Origin: Leuctra nigra
Lineage: Eukaryota; Arthropoda; Insecta; Plecoptera; Leuctridae
Assembly (NCBI GenBank): GCA_934045905.1
Contig: OW203767.1
Location: 13,395,073-13,459,072 of the forward strand
Direction of reading: 5' to 3'
DNA length: 64,000 nucleotides
The notes below the pieces were generated by a model. That model worked only from the letters and a program-made list of their open reading frames with translations, had not been told where the DNA came from and did no database searches. A program made the position numbers and the translations under genes. How positions within the stretch are numbered: position 1 is the first letter of the stretch; the number at the start of each line of letters is the position of its first letter. Positions 1 to 12,336 of this stretch are shown here, one piece after another.

Positions 1-2
1 AG

Positions 3-614
3 CTTGAAGACATCGACACGAAAATTGAGTTGCTTTCTAAAGGCGTCTTTTCTGAAGATCTTCGAGATAAACTGGCGAAGATGACTACTCTCGTGAAGAA
101 AGCAGAAGTTGAATCCGAGCTGAAGCTTGTTGCTCAACATGCGCGCACAAAACTGCAAGCTCTGAGAGCAACGGACCCTTCAAAGAAAGAATTGCAGGCT
201 TGCAGTAAACTTTTCGACCCCAGGAATGTGGCCCGAGCTAGCTTGGAAGAGAAAATTGTTCAGCAACAACTGAAAGATTTACCCTGTATCTGTGGATCAA
301 AGCCACCTACCAATACTTTTCTGGAGGGGTATTCTGCATTTAAAAAATTAGTGTGCGAAGAACTGCAGAAACCCGAGTGTACTGAAGTGGACATTTGCCA
401 GTTGTTGTGTTCTCTTAAATCAGAGTTTAAACCTTTCGTTGAGTATGCATTATTTGCAGTTTGGTTGCCAGCCTCCAATGTAGATTCTGAACGTTCATTT
501 TCACAATACTCAGTTGTTGTCAGCGATAGAAGAAGAAGCCTTAAGCCGCAAAATGCAGAAATTCTTACCATGGTTGCTTTCTTTTTTTTATTATTTCTTT
601 ATTTAGTTACATAG
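3..614 (+). pseudogene. hAT transposase C-terminal fragment
   Basis: The frame is open from the left window edge to a stop at 612-614, so it is partial at its 5' end. The last third (about 460-580) resembles the hAT C-terminal dimerisation region: a WLPASNVDSERSFS block followed by SDRRRSLKPQNAEILTM. The earlier part is helical and charged, with a CxC pair near 285-290. The protein ends in an unrelated-looking hydrophobic tail (FFFLLFLYLVT), as if the true end is lost. It does not lie inside the hAT-type element at 1064-2549, so it is probably a separate, older copy. A part of the same sequence recurs inverted at about 636-706. Confidence 0.7.
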
Positions 615-1055
615 TAAGTAGATACACAAAGAAATAGCTGCTGGTAGGCTGGCAACCAAACTGAAAATAATGCATTCAACGAAAGGTTTAAACTCTGATC
701 AGTTCAATTGATCATTAAATATTAACATTATTTTCGTGTAGAATCAAAATTTATACTGTTGTTTCTTTTCATGATTTGCTATCTATGGAAGTTAATAAAC
801 CACCATGCTTCATTATAATTGTATGTTTTCTAAATGTATACTAGTTGACCAGTCCATTCCAATCCCTCCTCCAAGTGGCAGACATGTTTTTCTTCAAATT
901 AGGGTTTCTGGGGGCTGATACCATGTGTTTTATAATCAATTTAATATCACCACAAATCGCGAAATCCCTCTTCCAGAAAAAACACAAAACGCGAAATTGA
1001 TGATTTTAAAAACGAATTTTAAGAAAAAAAATCACCATTTAAAACTGGCTCTACT

Positions 1056-2557
1056 GATAATACCAGGGACCCGAACCGGAACCGGAACCTAGAACCGGTA
1101 TGAACCTTTATAATTTCGGAACCAGAACCGGAACCGTTATACTTTTTTCCCAAAGAACCGGAACCGGAACCCGAACCTTTATAATCAATTAGGTTCTTAA
1201 AGGTTCCTAAAGGTTCTTTAAGGTTCCATCTTTTAATAAAAAAAATCATGTATATCACTTGGATATAATATTATTCACAAAGTTGTATAAAGTTTATTTT
1301 TTGATAAAATTTCCAAACTGTATTTTTGTAGAAATTTTTAATTCTTCATAAGAAATAATAATTCTTCATTATGCAAACGCTGCTCGAGTTTTCAATTTTT
1401 GAATCTGACTACTGCGATGAGAACTGCATTGCTGACAATTTGAATATGATAGTTCAGGAAAAATGAATGTTTACTTTGTCTTATGGAGAAAATTGCAGCC
1501 ACTATACTGTCTCCTCAGTCCTCTGATACAGTAAACCCTCGTTAATTCGAACTCAAAGGGACCCAAAAAATTGCAATTCGAAAGGATGAGGGGATTGGGG
1601 AAAAGGAAGCCAAGGTGCATATTATTGAATCTACTTCTTTTAGAAGCGCCACCTTCTCACTTAATTTCAGTTCGTGGTATTTTTTCGGAGCCATCGTCAA
1701 AACTTGTTTACGAAACTTTGACAGAGCCACACTTGTTTGTTTAGGCTAGCTAGTCTAGCTCGAGGCGTGAGGGGTGAAATGCCGCCAGTCGCCACGTCGT
1801 CAGTAAGTCTAGAGGCGGACGCACCCGATCGAACACACGAGGATAGCCGAAGCGGACGCACCCGATCTAAAACACGAGGATAGCCGAGCCACGCCGCGCT
1901 TGTGCGCGAGCCATGCTCTGAGCAGTCCGCTGCGGCGCACCCCCCTATTCTGCCTGCGGCGCATGGCGCTGGCTCCAAGTTATTGCGCGTAATATATCAC
2001 GCGTTATGAATTTTATACAAACCCACACTTTTGAAGAAAAATTCGAATTAAAGCAATTTTATCCAAGTAAATACATGGGCTGGGACTTTAATTCAATTCG
2101 AATTTCGAAATAACCTAAAATTCGAATTATCAAAATGAAATAACATAGAAAACCCTATTCTGGCCACTGGGACCACCCAGATAGTTCGAATTAACCTCAA
2201 ATTCGTATTATCCGAGTTCGAAATAACGAGGGTTTACTGTATTTACTCTGCGCACCATCCTGTGAATTTTATACAGACACTGCCTACACCTGTGCTTGTA
2301 TTCATAGGAAAATCCAAATCCTTTAATTCCATTAAATTTGACATTGATAATACTTCAAAGTTTTATAATATAGTTTGATTTAAAATTTTAGAACCGGAAC
2401 CGGAACCCGGAACCTTTATGCAGGAACCGGAACCGAACCTTTAAGAATATTTGTTTCAGAACCGGAACCGGAACCCGAACCTTTATAAAATAAAATTGTG
2501 GAACCGGAACCGGAACCAGAACCTTTATTCATAAAGGTTCGGGTCCCTGGATAATAC
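1056..2557. mobile_element. hAT-type element with 8-bp target duplication
   Basis: The element itself runs 1064-2549. Its ends are inverted: CAGGGACCCGAACC on the left and GGTTCGGGTCCCTG on the right. Both ends continue into subterminal arrays of GAACCGGAACCGGAACC-like repeats (about 1070-1170 and 2392-2545). The 8 bases just outside are identical on both sides (gataatac, 1056-1063 and 2550-2557), the target duplication length of hAT transposons. No transposase remains inside. A second element is inserted at 1529-2239. The right end lies about 65 bp inside the intron next to the last Tao exon of the window. Confidence 0.85.
1529..2239 (-). mobile_element. Tigger/pogo-like element nested in the hAT element
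   Basis: The ends are CAGTAAACCCTCGTTAATTCG on the left and its near-inverse ending GAGGGTTTACTG on the right, each flanked by TA, as expected for Tc1/mariner-superfamily insertion; CAGT-starting ends with an ACGAGGGTTTACTG consensus are typical of Tigger/pogo. On the minus strand from 1694, about 25 codons (MAPKKYHELKLSEKVALLKE and onward) look like the start of the CENP-B/Tigger N-terminal DNA-binding domain, after which the frame is lost. The interior (1745-1980) is unusually CpG-rich and holds a short tandem duplication around GCGGACGCACCCGATC. It is therefore a deleted, non-autonomous copy. Confidence 0.8.
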
Positions 2558-2622
2558 TACATTAGATTAAACATTGGAGGCCCCCACCCCATGGCCGGTC
2601 TAAACACAACGCCGAGACTCAC

Positions 2623-5600
2623 CGACTGCTTCTGCAGCATCTCCGCGATGCTCTGCTCGTATTGGTCGCCGAGCAACGCCAGCTTCCTGCGCTGCTCCTC
2701 CTTCAGCTTCTTGATCACCGACTTCTGCTCGTCCTTGGCCGTCGACTGCAGGATCTGCGCCTTGAGCGCCTTGTACTGCCGCGTCTGGATCTTGCATGTC
2801 TCGCGGAACTGCTTGCGGATCTGCATCTCCTTTTGCTGGAGGAAGAGCGGAGGCAACCGTCAGTCTCATATCTTGTGGTTAGGCTCACAAGCGAGGAGCA
2901 TGTTACAAGTTGAAAATGGGTTATTTATACGGCTTCCACTCTCGATGCTCTTTAAAAAGATGGGAAATGATGGATAAATAATATGAAATAGTGGCAAGAT
3001 CTGGTACCTAAATAAGTGGCATAAGTGACAAAAGCATGTGAATTTATTGATTTATAAATCACCTAATCATGGCTGAGGCCAATCAATAAGCATTTAACTG
3101 AAATTACAACTCGAAAAATATGTTCAAAAACAAAACAAATGAAAAAAAAATAGCATAAACATTGCCAAATAGGTAGGTATACCTAAATAGTAAATACCTA
3201 TGACTAAACTTTGACCCCGATCTAATGAAAAAGGCAGGCAAAAAAAGCGGAAAATGCTGTTCATTGGAAGGCCAGAATTTAGTGTAGGTATTTGATAGAT
3301 TTTTCAGATACAAAAACTGCAGAATACCTATAATGAATATTGATCAAAGAACACTAAATCAGAATACAGCGTAGGTACATAATAATGCAAAACACAGAAT
3401 TTTCTTCCAATACACTAAATTTTTTGGCCCATTGAGAAACTTATTTTCTCATTGATTGACAGAAGTTGCAAGTTGCTCTACCTTGAGACTCTTTGGTTGC
3501 TGCTTGAGCTCGAGGGCGTGCTTCTTGCGCAGCTCTCGCTCCGACCGCTGCATGTAGTCCTGCTGGTTCTGCAGCTCCGTGCCGTGCTGGCGCGACACCT
3601 GCTCCTCGCGCAGCTGGTGCACCGCCTTCTGCTGCCGGTACTCCAGCTCCTGGGTCTTCTCGTGGTGGCGCAGCAGCATGCCGTGCGCCGTCTCCAGCTG
3701 GTGTTGCCGCTTGTTCAGCTCCTGGCACAGGGTAAGAGAGGTGATTTAAACTTAAATATATCTTACCAAGCTTACAGATTGGTTACAGATTGGTTTTACT
3801 GCAGGGACACAATTAAAATTTCTCATTAAAAACTCTCTTTTAAATTTAATAGAATTGAATTATGGGATTGACAATGCTTTAATAATTTTTTTATTATTTA
3901 GTTAGGTACTACAGATTAATTCTTCGATGCATTACAATCATGTTGACAAACATCAGGAACTCCATCCTTTAATCATTGTTAATTAATCCGAGTCCCTAAT
4001 TAGGGATTCGAAATAGGTGGTAGGTAATAGGTATTTTATTTTGATTTTAGCTATAAAAGCCCTTTAAAAGAAGGAACTCCAGCCAATAAATTAAGCAAAT
4101 AGCAGTCCTGAGCTGAAATAACTAGATGCAAAAACAACATCACAAAAAAATATTTGAATTAATGATACTATTCTGAATTGGTATCATTTCTCCATCTTGC
4201 AACACGAAACACACCAAAATACATAATAGTCTCCTACACTTGCAGAAAACTAGGCATTTATTTTCCAGACTATGTGATGTGTTGTTAAGAAGGCTGGTTT
4301 TGCACCTACAGTGGGTTTTTGGACAGCACTAATGCTAATGTCAGTTTGAAATTCCTACTTCGGTTATTGTCCTGCCCCCCCCCCCCCCCCCCCCCCCTCC
4401 CATAACAATACTAGATAAAGTCAACCCCCCATTTCTGAGGGCTAATTATACATCGATTTTGTTGACATTTTGTAGTGGCATTTGCCCTCCGGCACTGCAT
4501 AGTCCATGTCAAACGCACAGTCGGCAAATCACACCCCTCTCAGAACTCCGTCACTCACCTCTCTCAAGAGCTCCTGCTCGAGACTGTGGAAGATGAGCAG
4601 TTTTTTCCGCCTGAACTTCCTGATCTCGAGATCGAGGTACTCCTTCTGGCCGCGCACGAGCCTCTGCTCCTCCTGCGCCTCGGCCTGCTTGTGGCCGTCC
4701 TTCTGCGTCTGCAGCGTTTGGTCGCGCTGCCGCTTGGACGTCGCCTCGTCCATGCTCAGCTCCCGCTTCCACCGCTCCTTGGACGTCTTGTACTCCTTCT
4801 TCTTGTGCGTGTCGAAGAGCTTCCGGTCGGCCTCGTGGCGGCAGCTGATCTCCTTGTGAAGCTTCTTCTCCGAGCTCACGTTGTGCTTGAACCTGAGATA
4901 CGAGGCCACGGTCAGACAAAGCAGGATACTCATCGGAGCATCAAGTCAAGATTAAATAAGTAGGTACCTATACGTTTTCTATTTTTTCTCTTAAAGTACT
5001 GAATAACGAAATAATTCATTTAAGATTCATGCCAACGTATGGAACAATGCCTTCACTATCTCCATCTCCCTTTCTATATTTGTGGATAGATTCAATTGGT
5101 CCGAGTTTAGAGATACTGTGGTAGAAAATACTTGAAGAATGTGCATTTATTATACTACCTACCTATTTGTATTTTTTTTAACTAGGTAAAAAGTAAAAAC
5201 TATTACACTAAGTGTTTACTAAAAAAAAATTGATTTCAAGATAAAATAATCTACATCAAGAAAACTAATTTGATGTTCTTGCTTACCTCTTTTCCAGTTC
5301 CTGTTGGTGGCGTATCTGCAATTTTTCAAGCTCTTTGGAGAACTGCTGCAGTAGTGACTCGTATTCTTTGTCTAGTAGTTGTTTATGACTTTCCATCTCT
5401 ATTTTACACCGCTCTTCCAACTGTAAGACAAGAGAAATCCGCATTGAGTTACAAAACAAGTTCACGGTCAACAAAACACAGCTTAGCTAATGACTCTCCA
5501 GCACAGCTATTTGGAGTCAACAACAGTCAGTTTCTTCAGAACAAATCACAACATTAAATTCTGTTTATGTACTTACTACTACTATCTATATGCCAGTGAG

Positions 5601-8600
5601 GACTAGGTAATTACTAGTACATATCACATTATATTAGGGGTGTGCGAGTTTGGGATTTTGAGTCCGAGTTCGAGTTTGAAAAAAAAAAGTTTCACATCTT
5701 GAGTTAGAGTTCGAGTTCAGACAAAGTAAAGTCACTGCCTTACATTTAGCATGATGGCGATCAACTGTAAAATAATTTGACAGAAGTGAAGCCCTGACGG
5801 AACCTATAGTGCTACTTGTGGGAGAAGTGAAGTTATCAGTGACAATGGGATCATCTTCGATGTCACTGTTAGAATTTCAATCTTATTATTAGATATGGTG
5901 AAAAAAAAAACAATGATACCAACGTAGGAAACACGAAATCTCCAAACTCGAAATAGTCAAGTTTGACAAATCCAAACTCGAACTCGAACATCTCAAACTT
6001 GCACATCCCTACATTAGGTATATACCTAATAATTTATTGTTAAATACAATGTACTGAGTTACGTACTGTATTGATAAAAACCTGATCAGGAGGGTTATTC
6101 TAAATTAAATTTTCTTGTCTGTTGATGCACGTTGTACGGAGTACAAACTCACAGCACAATCGCACTATTTATTTAACCTTGAAGCAACTGGTAAATCTGT
6201 GATGTTGTGTCCTCTCACAGTGCAAGGAATATAGAATAACCCTCCAGGGGGTGTTCTCATTTGAACAGCTTCCGACTAGAGTAATTAACTGTCTTGTCAA
6301 CAATTAAGTCCTCTTTCCGCGTGTACCTTGATGAGTGCAGCCTGGTGTTCGCGCCGCATGCGCTTGTAGCCCGTCATCTGTTCGTGCATCTCCTCCTGCA
6401 TGTGCTCCTTCTGCTGCTTGGTCACGATCGACGTCGTGCGGATCGTTGCAAAGTTGTTGGCACCGTGGTCAGCCAGGGCGTTGCAGTTGGCCTGCTGACA
6501 TCATGGACAAACTCACGTTAGGACCAACACATCTTGATATGATTCATCAGCAACACACTTGCAATTGTATATTTTACAATCTATTTATAAAGGTCTAGAA
6601 GAACAACTGAGAACCACTGGCTTCCATATTGAAGGCCAATGAAAAAAATGTGATCTTCTATAGGTAACTTCATTTGGAATTTTTAGATTTAATTTGATTA
6701 ATTTTTGTTTTGCCATGATGAGCACTATTCTCTGTGCCATCTTCAGACACACTCATTGTTCTCACTTACAAGGGACCTGACCCTATCGTAAAAACCTAAA
6801 AGTGTCAAAACATACCTCACCTGTGGAAAGCTCTCTGCATCAGTTGTGCCGCAGAGCCAATAGACCCCCAAATGTGTCTACGTTTTCACCCACTCAAGGT
6901 CCATTTTTTCGGAAATAATCTTTATAACCCTTAGCGAGCTATTGAAGGCCAATGAGCTATGAGCTATGAATAATGAGCTACAACGTTGTAAACGACCTCG
7001 AACAAGGGATGGACAATAAATGGTCGAGGATGCAAATGATGTTACGATACATTATAAAACGAGAACAATGTCTGTGTCTGCCCTAGGAATAAAGTGTAGA
7101 ATTGCCATTCCCACAAATAAGTGATATGTGATGGAGCCACTTCTGGCAAGATGGCTACTATCAGGTCCACATATTAATTTGTTTGTTTTTACATTTCGTG
7201 TTTCCATAAAGCAGTGAAAAAACAAAAAACAAATGAAATTGATATTAGCTATAAATTTTCTTATTTGGCCATAACAAACAACTATATCAACTATATTTGT
7301 ATTTATATTTATGCAAATGCGCCCTTGATAGCCGCCATTTACCTAGTACCACAAAATCCACCAGAGGTCAGTTGTGTTCCTTATTTTCTCGAATAGAGTA
7401 AAGTTAAAATAAAACAATTTGTTTTACCCGAAAACCAAGAAAATATAAAATACCCCAACTACAACTATTCCCGAAATATCTTGCCATAACCCGCGTTCCC
7501 CTCAAAATGGTGACCATGCGTGGACTAACCTTGACCCTGTTTCTGACCGACGTGGGGTAGTTGGCATCATTGGCGTCGGCCGCCGGTGGAAGACTGTTGG
7601 TCGAGCTGCTCTGCGACGAGGCCGACACGCCCATCGAGTGGATCGAGTGCTCGGACGTGATCGAGTTGCTCTTGCTGCTGTCGCCGCCCGTCTGCTCGTC
7701 CGGCGTGTCTGCGGCAACACAAACAACTCACAATCTCAACCCAACAGAGTTGACACCACTCGAAGAGTAACGGCAGCACACTGTGGAGTAGGTATCTACT
7801 ATCTAGACTCTACAGTCTGTTGTTTTATTGTATGAACTCTCACCAGATGGAGCCACAGTCAGTTGTTCTGCTAGGCCGAGAAAGACTTCATTGCGCGCTC
7901 ACCTTGCAATGTTGTCTTTCTCGGCCTAACAGAACAACTGACGGTGTCTCGGTCTGTAGAGAGTTCAAGCATAGGAAAAACGAACTGTAGAGCTTCAATA
8001 AAATAAAATTTACTCTTAGAAAATAGAAACTAGAGAAAAATGAACCAATCACGAAGTAAAATGTACGAGTGTTTATTTTTAGACATTCTGAGATGTCCAT
8101 TAATAAATTTTATCTGACAACTTATGCTAAATGATGTGTAAGGAGAAGTGCAAAAACATGATATTGTATATATTTATCGCTACACAAGATCTAAGTTTTA
8201 TTTATTTTGCTAGGAGAATTATTCAAAGGCATGTAATAATTAAATAAATCAGTGCGGTCATAAGACTCACATTACTACTGCATTACAAATAAATAATCAT
8301 AGATAAATGTAGGGGAAAACGAAAATTTTTAAAACTACATTCAATAGTTTCTCCATGTGTTGGCAAACCTGCCACCCATGTGCTCGTCAGTGACGTACCG
8401 TCAGCGTCACCAACTTGACTCTCATTCTCGTAGGAGTCCACCATGAGGATCTTCTTCATCTTGCGGTAGTTGAGATTGTCGAGATCGCGCACCGCCGCCT
8501 TGGTCCGCTGGATCAGCTCGGTGAGGACGTGCGTGCCTCGGGACCGAGTCACCATCTGATGGCCGAGCAGCTTCCCCGAGCTCGGTCTCTCGGCAGGGTT

Positions 8601-11027
8601 CTTCTGCAGGCACGACTCCACAAAGTGCCTGAGGGACGAGTCAGTCAATTACACTATTCCTACCATCAGTTCTGTTCCTCTCTCTCTCGGCCAACAACAA
8701 AGTCAAACACAGACATGTCACAACAAGTGTTCTCTCTAACGCATCCGCTTTGAAAGATCCAAACCATCTGTCTGTTTGTCTGTTGCCCTACTCTCACTAT
8801 GGGATTCATTAGTGCAAATTCTACCGTAGTATCATTAGTTTTTTTTTTTATGAAAAATATTGTAGGGTATTGTATATTGTATGAAAAATATGGTCTGCCA
8901 GTGCGCAGACGGGCACCAGTGTGCGGACAGTATCATTTTTAAATGCTTGAAATTAATAAAGAGCCGCTCTTCTGTTTTCCGTGAAATGATTAAGAGGAAT
9001 GGACAACTTGAACCACCTGCAAGGTCAGTAGTTGGGGACGTTGAGGTGGAACTTACCGGAACACATCCGTCCACTCCGAGCTGCTCAGCAGCGGTGAGTC
9101 GTTCTGCGCAATGTGATAGAGAGCGGACATGGCGTTCATGTTGAAGTATGGTGGTTTGCGCTCCGCCAGTTCGATGCACGTGATTCCGAGTGACCAGACG
9201 TCCACCTTCCCGTCGTACTGGCCCTCGTCCATAGCCAGAATTACTTCCGGCGCCATCCAATACGGCGTGCCCACGAAACTGTTCGCCGGGCATTTTATGC
9301 TCGCCGAACCAAAATCCGCTGAAGGAGAAATATGTTTTTTTTTTCGATTTATCCAAATTAAATACCAAGTCCAAAGAAGACGAAATTCCCACTTATTTTT
9401 CATCCAAGATTTTCTGACTTTTGGGCTTTACAGGTACCCTTGGGCTGGATTCACATGAAAAATAATCTGTTAATAGATGTATTATCTTTAAATTTAGCAC
9501 CATAATCGCCATGGAATAAATGAAAAAAGGAAAAAGCTAATAGGCAGGACCTAGGTACAACAGATTAAGTAAATCCAGCTCTTGACTTCACATGAATTCT
9601 GGTATTCCTAAAATAAATATCCCATAGCTTTTCCACTAATTTACTTTTTCAGGTTTTCCATGTGTCCCCATCACTAAAAGCGGTGCTTTATACTACGGCT
9701 TGGTTTTAATAATGAACGCCACTCACCCAGCTTGACAGTGCCGTTCTCCGTTAGCAAGATGTTGCCTGCCTTGACGTCTCGATGTATCCTGCCGAGCGAG
9801 TGCAAGTAATGCAAGCCGCGCAGAACGCCCTCGCATATCGCAGCGATCTCCTCCTCTTTCAACGGCCGCTTGTGCACCTCGATGATGTCCGACGCCGAAC
9901 CGAGACAGTATTCCATCACAAGCTGGAAGCAAGCCATGTTGAAACCAAGACTAGGTACAGAGTTGCACCATTGTACCGGTACGTTATGTAAAATAACTTA
10001 TCTTGGGAATGATAGGTAGGTAGCCTACTTATTTCACCTGTCAAATGTCAATTGACTGGTCAATTGACCGAATTTCATTTGATACGCCAAAATGCCATCC
10101 CTATGTCAAATACCAACTGTTGTGGTCAATTGATAGTCAAATACATTTTTTGGTAAAAGTTGAGCCACACTTTGGTTTTAGGTGAAGCAAACCAACTAAT
10201 AATCAAACAACCAACAGAAATGCACAATTCAATCTCAGAGAAACGCGCAAATATGGTGTCCGTGGCCGTGGGTGTAGTAGGTACTAGGTATACACGCAAA
10301 ATTTACGTAACCAAAGACGGAATATTGGCATCATTTTCTGAAAAACTTTGAAGCAAAGTTCTCATTCATACTTTTTTCCTTTTAGGTAGTTACTTAGCAA
10401 TTTTAAGCCTACCTAGGTACATGCTAATTTTTAGTCAGTAATTAGACTAGGTACCTACTGCACTACCTATTTAGACAGTCCTGTTATTTACTTAAAGTAG
10501 GCCTACACTTTGTCTATGATTTAAATCTTTATAGGTACTGGCAAAGGGTTATGACCATGCATTCAAACATTCTGAATATTGCATTAATTTAAGAAAAGCT
10601 TAGGTAGTGTAGTGGTTCCCTAATGAAGTACTTTCACTCACCCATGCCGTGTGGTCTCGGAGAAAACACCCTTTATACTCTATCGTGTTGGGATGATTGA
10701 GCTGTCGGAGGAATCTAATCTCCTTGAGTATGTCCTGCCACTTCTCCAGACTCTGCTTGCCAAGGTACGACATCTTCTTGATGGCGACTATCTCCTTGGT
10801 AAGCAGACATCGAGCGTAGTAGACGGCCCCGAAACTTCCGTGGCCGATTTCTCGAAGGTCCTCGAAGATCTTGTCCGGGTCGTCCTTGTCGAACAACTCG
10901 GCAATCTCCGGGTCCTTCATACTACCAGGCCTGACGCAATGACACGTAATGTTAGCTGGCAATTGTCTCGAATGAATGCTTTGTTGATATGTCAAAGGTC
11001 TGCTACATACCTAGGAACGGCTGGCAT
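2623..11027 (-). CDS. Tao: TAO-family serine/threonine kinase (C-terminus beyond window)
   Basis: This is a STE20-type MAP3K of the TAO group, which acts upstream of MKK3/6 and Hippo signalling and on microtubules. Eleven coding exons in order: 11011-11027, 10642-10930, 9727-9922, 9057-9318, 8399-8628, 7530-7708, 6327-6491, 5287-5420, 4559-4892, 3482-3721, 2623-2829. All junctions are GT-AG and the phases agree, giving 751 codons without a stop. The protein starts [19 protein letters not shown], as TAO kinases do. The kinase domain follows: P-loop GHGSFG, VAIKK, catalytic [11 protein letters not shown] (split by an intron after KL), PYWMAPEVI. After it come the [12 protein letters not shown] serine stretch and [14 protein letters not shown], then long coiled coil ending [14 protein letters not shown]. 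About 250 C-terminal residues of the family are missing to the left of 2623. Introns carry several MITEs. Confidence 0.93.
4375..4397 (+). repeat. Poly-C tract in a Tao intron
   Basis: A run of 23 C followed by TCCCATA. Similar runs with similar right flanks occur at 34977, 35517 and 39668. Confidence 0.9.
5635..6011. mobile_element. Small hAT-like MITE in a Tao intron
   Basis: The ends TAGGGGTGTGCGAGTTTG and CAAACTTGCACATCCCTA are inverted, and the interior near each end repeats GAGTTCGAGTT-like words. The 8 bases outside are cattatat and cattaggt, a probable decayed hAT-type target duplication. There is no ORF. It lies in the intron between the Tao exons at 6327 and 5420. Confidence 0.7.
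7809..7993. mobile_element. Hairpin MITE family A, copy 1
   Basis: The core is a long hairpin: GTCAGTTGTTCTGCTAGGCC pairs with GGCCTAACAGAACAACTGAC, closing on CATTGC...GCAATG. Outer ends read TACAGTCTGTT and AACTGTAGAG. Copies at 13911-14097 and 16658-16795 share the core. It lies in the Tao intron between exons 8399 and 7708. Confidence 0.8.
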
Positions 11028-12037
11028 CTTCACGTTGTTTCGCACGCGAAGGTGCGACTTTTCTCCTAACGCCTCCAGCGAAGAGCAGAGCTCAACACCC
11101 GAGATCACCAACCATCCTCAAATCACACCTCCCTACTGGACAATAAAAATACTAATTGTTGAAGTTGGTTCACATTTGCTAACAATATATTGACGCAATA
11201 CAAGATAAAATAAAAGTATATTGGGTCCTATTTCAATGCATTAATGTCCAACCTCAAATGAGAATAGAGTAGTATTGACCTGGGTAAGTTATATTAAGTA
11301 TTCATGACATATTCGGGTGTAGGTTCCTTCTCAAGGAAGTAAAATGACGGGCTTGGGGACCTACCTACTCATAGCCCTACAGGAAGGTCTATTATTGATT
11401 AAAACGTCCATATATTGTCTACACCTAGACATAAAAACGAAGCGAGGTATTAAATATAAGAAAATATGTAAATAATTATTATACCTAGAGATTGGGGCTA
11501 TTTTACTAGCAGGTATTTAATAAAAATTGTAAATATTTCAATTTCTCACCATCAAATTTTCTACCTCAAGATGGCGTTCTGAGCATGCGCAATGGATATT
11601 CTATCACAGATTAGTGATAAAATGACCAGATTCTACCTATATTCCGCGCACACTATTACAATGTAATTAAAAGTTAAATGTACAGAAGGTTTGGCAGTAC
11701 ATTTCGGTAATTTAACTATCGGTAGAGTGCTGAATTCGATAAATTCATAATTTCTGTCAAAATATTGCCGTGCCTCACCTAAAGAATATGCACATTGACT
11801 AGGTACAAAATTCACTATAAATGTTGTTGAAAGTTCGACCACACAACTTCTATATAAAAGTCAGTAGGTGGCAGCACAAAAACGTCGTGGCGGGAAATCT
11901 TTTGAAATGGAGAATCTTTTCTAAAAGTGCATTCACGTCAATCATCAAAAGTAAATATTAGAAAATTCATATCAATTAAATCAGTCGATAATGTTATCTT
12001 GAAATAAATAATAGAAAAACCATAAATAGAATAATAT

Positions 12038-12085
12038 ACTAGGAAAACGCTCAGTGTACCGCGTTGATGAGCGAGCACGGGTACG
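12038..12085 (+). repeat. Short dispersed repeat (tactaggaaaacgct)
   Basis: This segment contains TACTAGGAAAACGCT, then GTGTACCGCGTTGAT and AGCGAG. A near copy is at 24389-24428 and a diverged one at 13783-13815. Function and family are not recognised. Confidence 0.6.
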
Positions 12086-12336
12086 TGCAAATTCTCGAAC
12101 CGGAAACAATCATTTGGATACTTCATATCTGACAGTTATTAAAACTGTCAATAAGTGCATATGTTCTTGACTGATTGGGCTGAAAATTTGTAAAATAAGA
12201 GACAGTGTTGATCTTAACGATCATGCAAAATATGAGTTTGATCAGATTTATCGAAGACCATTGGATAGGTCAAACGGTGGTGTGTCTATAGGCCGTTTTA
12301 AATTAAGTATACAAATGTCAGTAAAATGTCTATTTT

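Noticed and set aside
1019..1258. Gly-Ser-rich minus-strand frame
   Set aside because: It translates the GAACCGG subterminal repeats of the hAT element.
1697..1978. Minus-strand frame of 93 codons in CpG-rich DNA
   Set aside because: It lies inside the Tigger-like element, contains a tandem duplication and shows no domain; high GC alone keeps it open.
3452..3829. Leu-rich plus-strand frame
   Set aside because: It is the antisense of a Tao coiled-coil exon (3482-3721); antisense of Lys/Glu/Gln-rich coding sequence reads Leu-rich.
4475..4963. 162-codon plus-strand frame
   Set aside because: Antisense shadow of the Tao exon 4559-4892.
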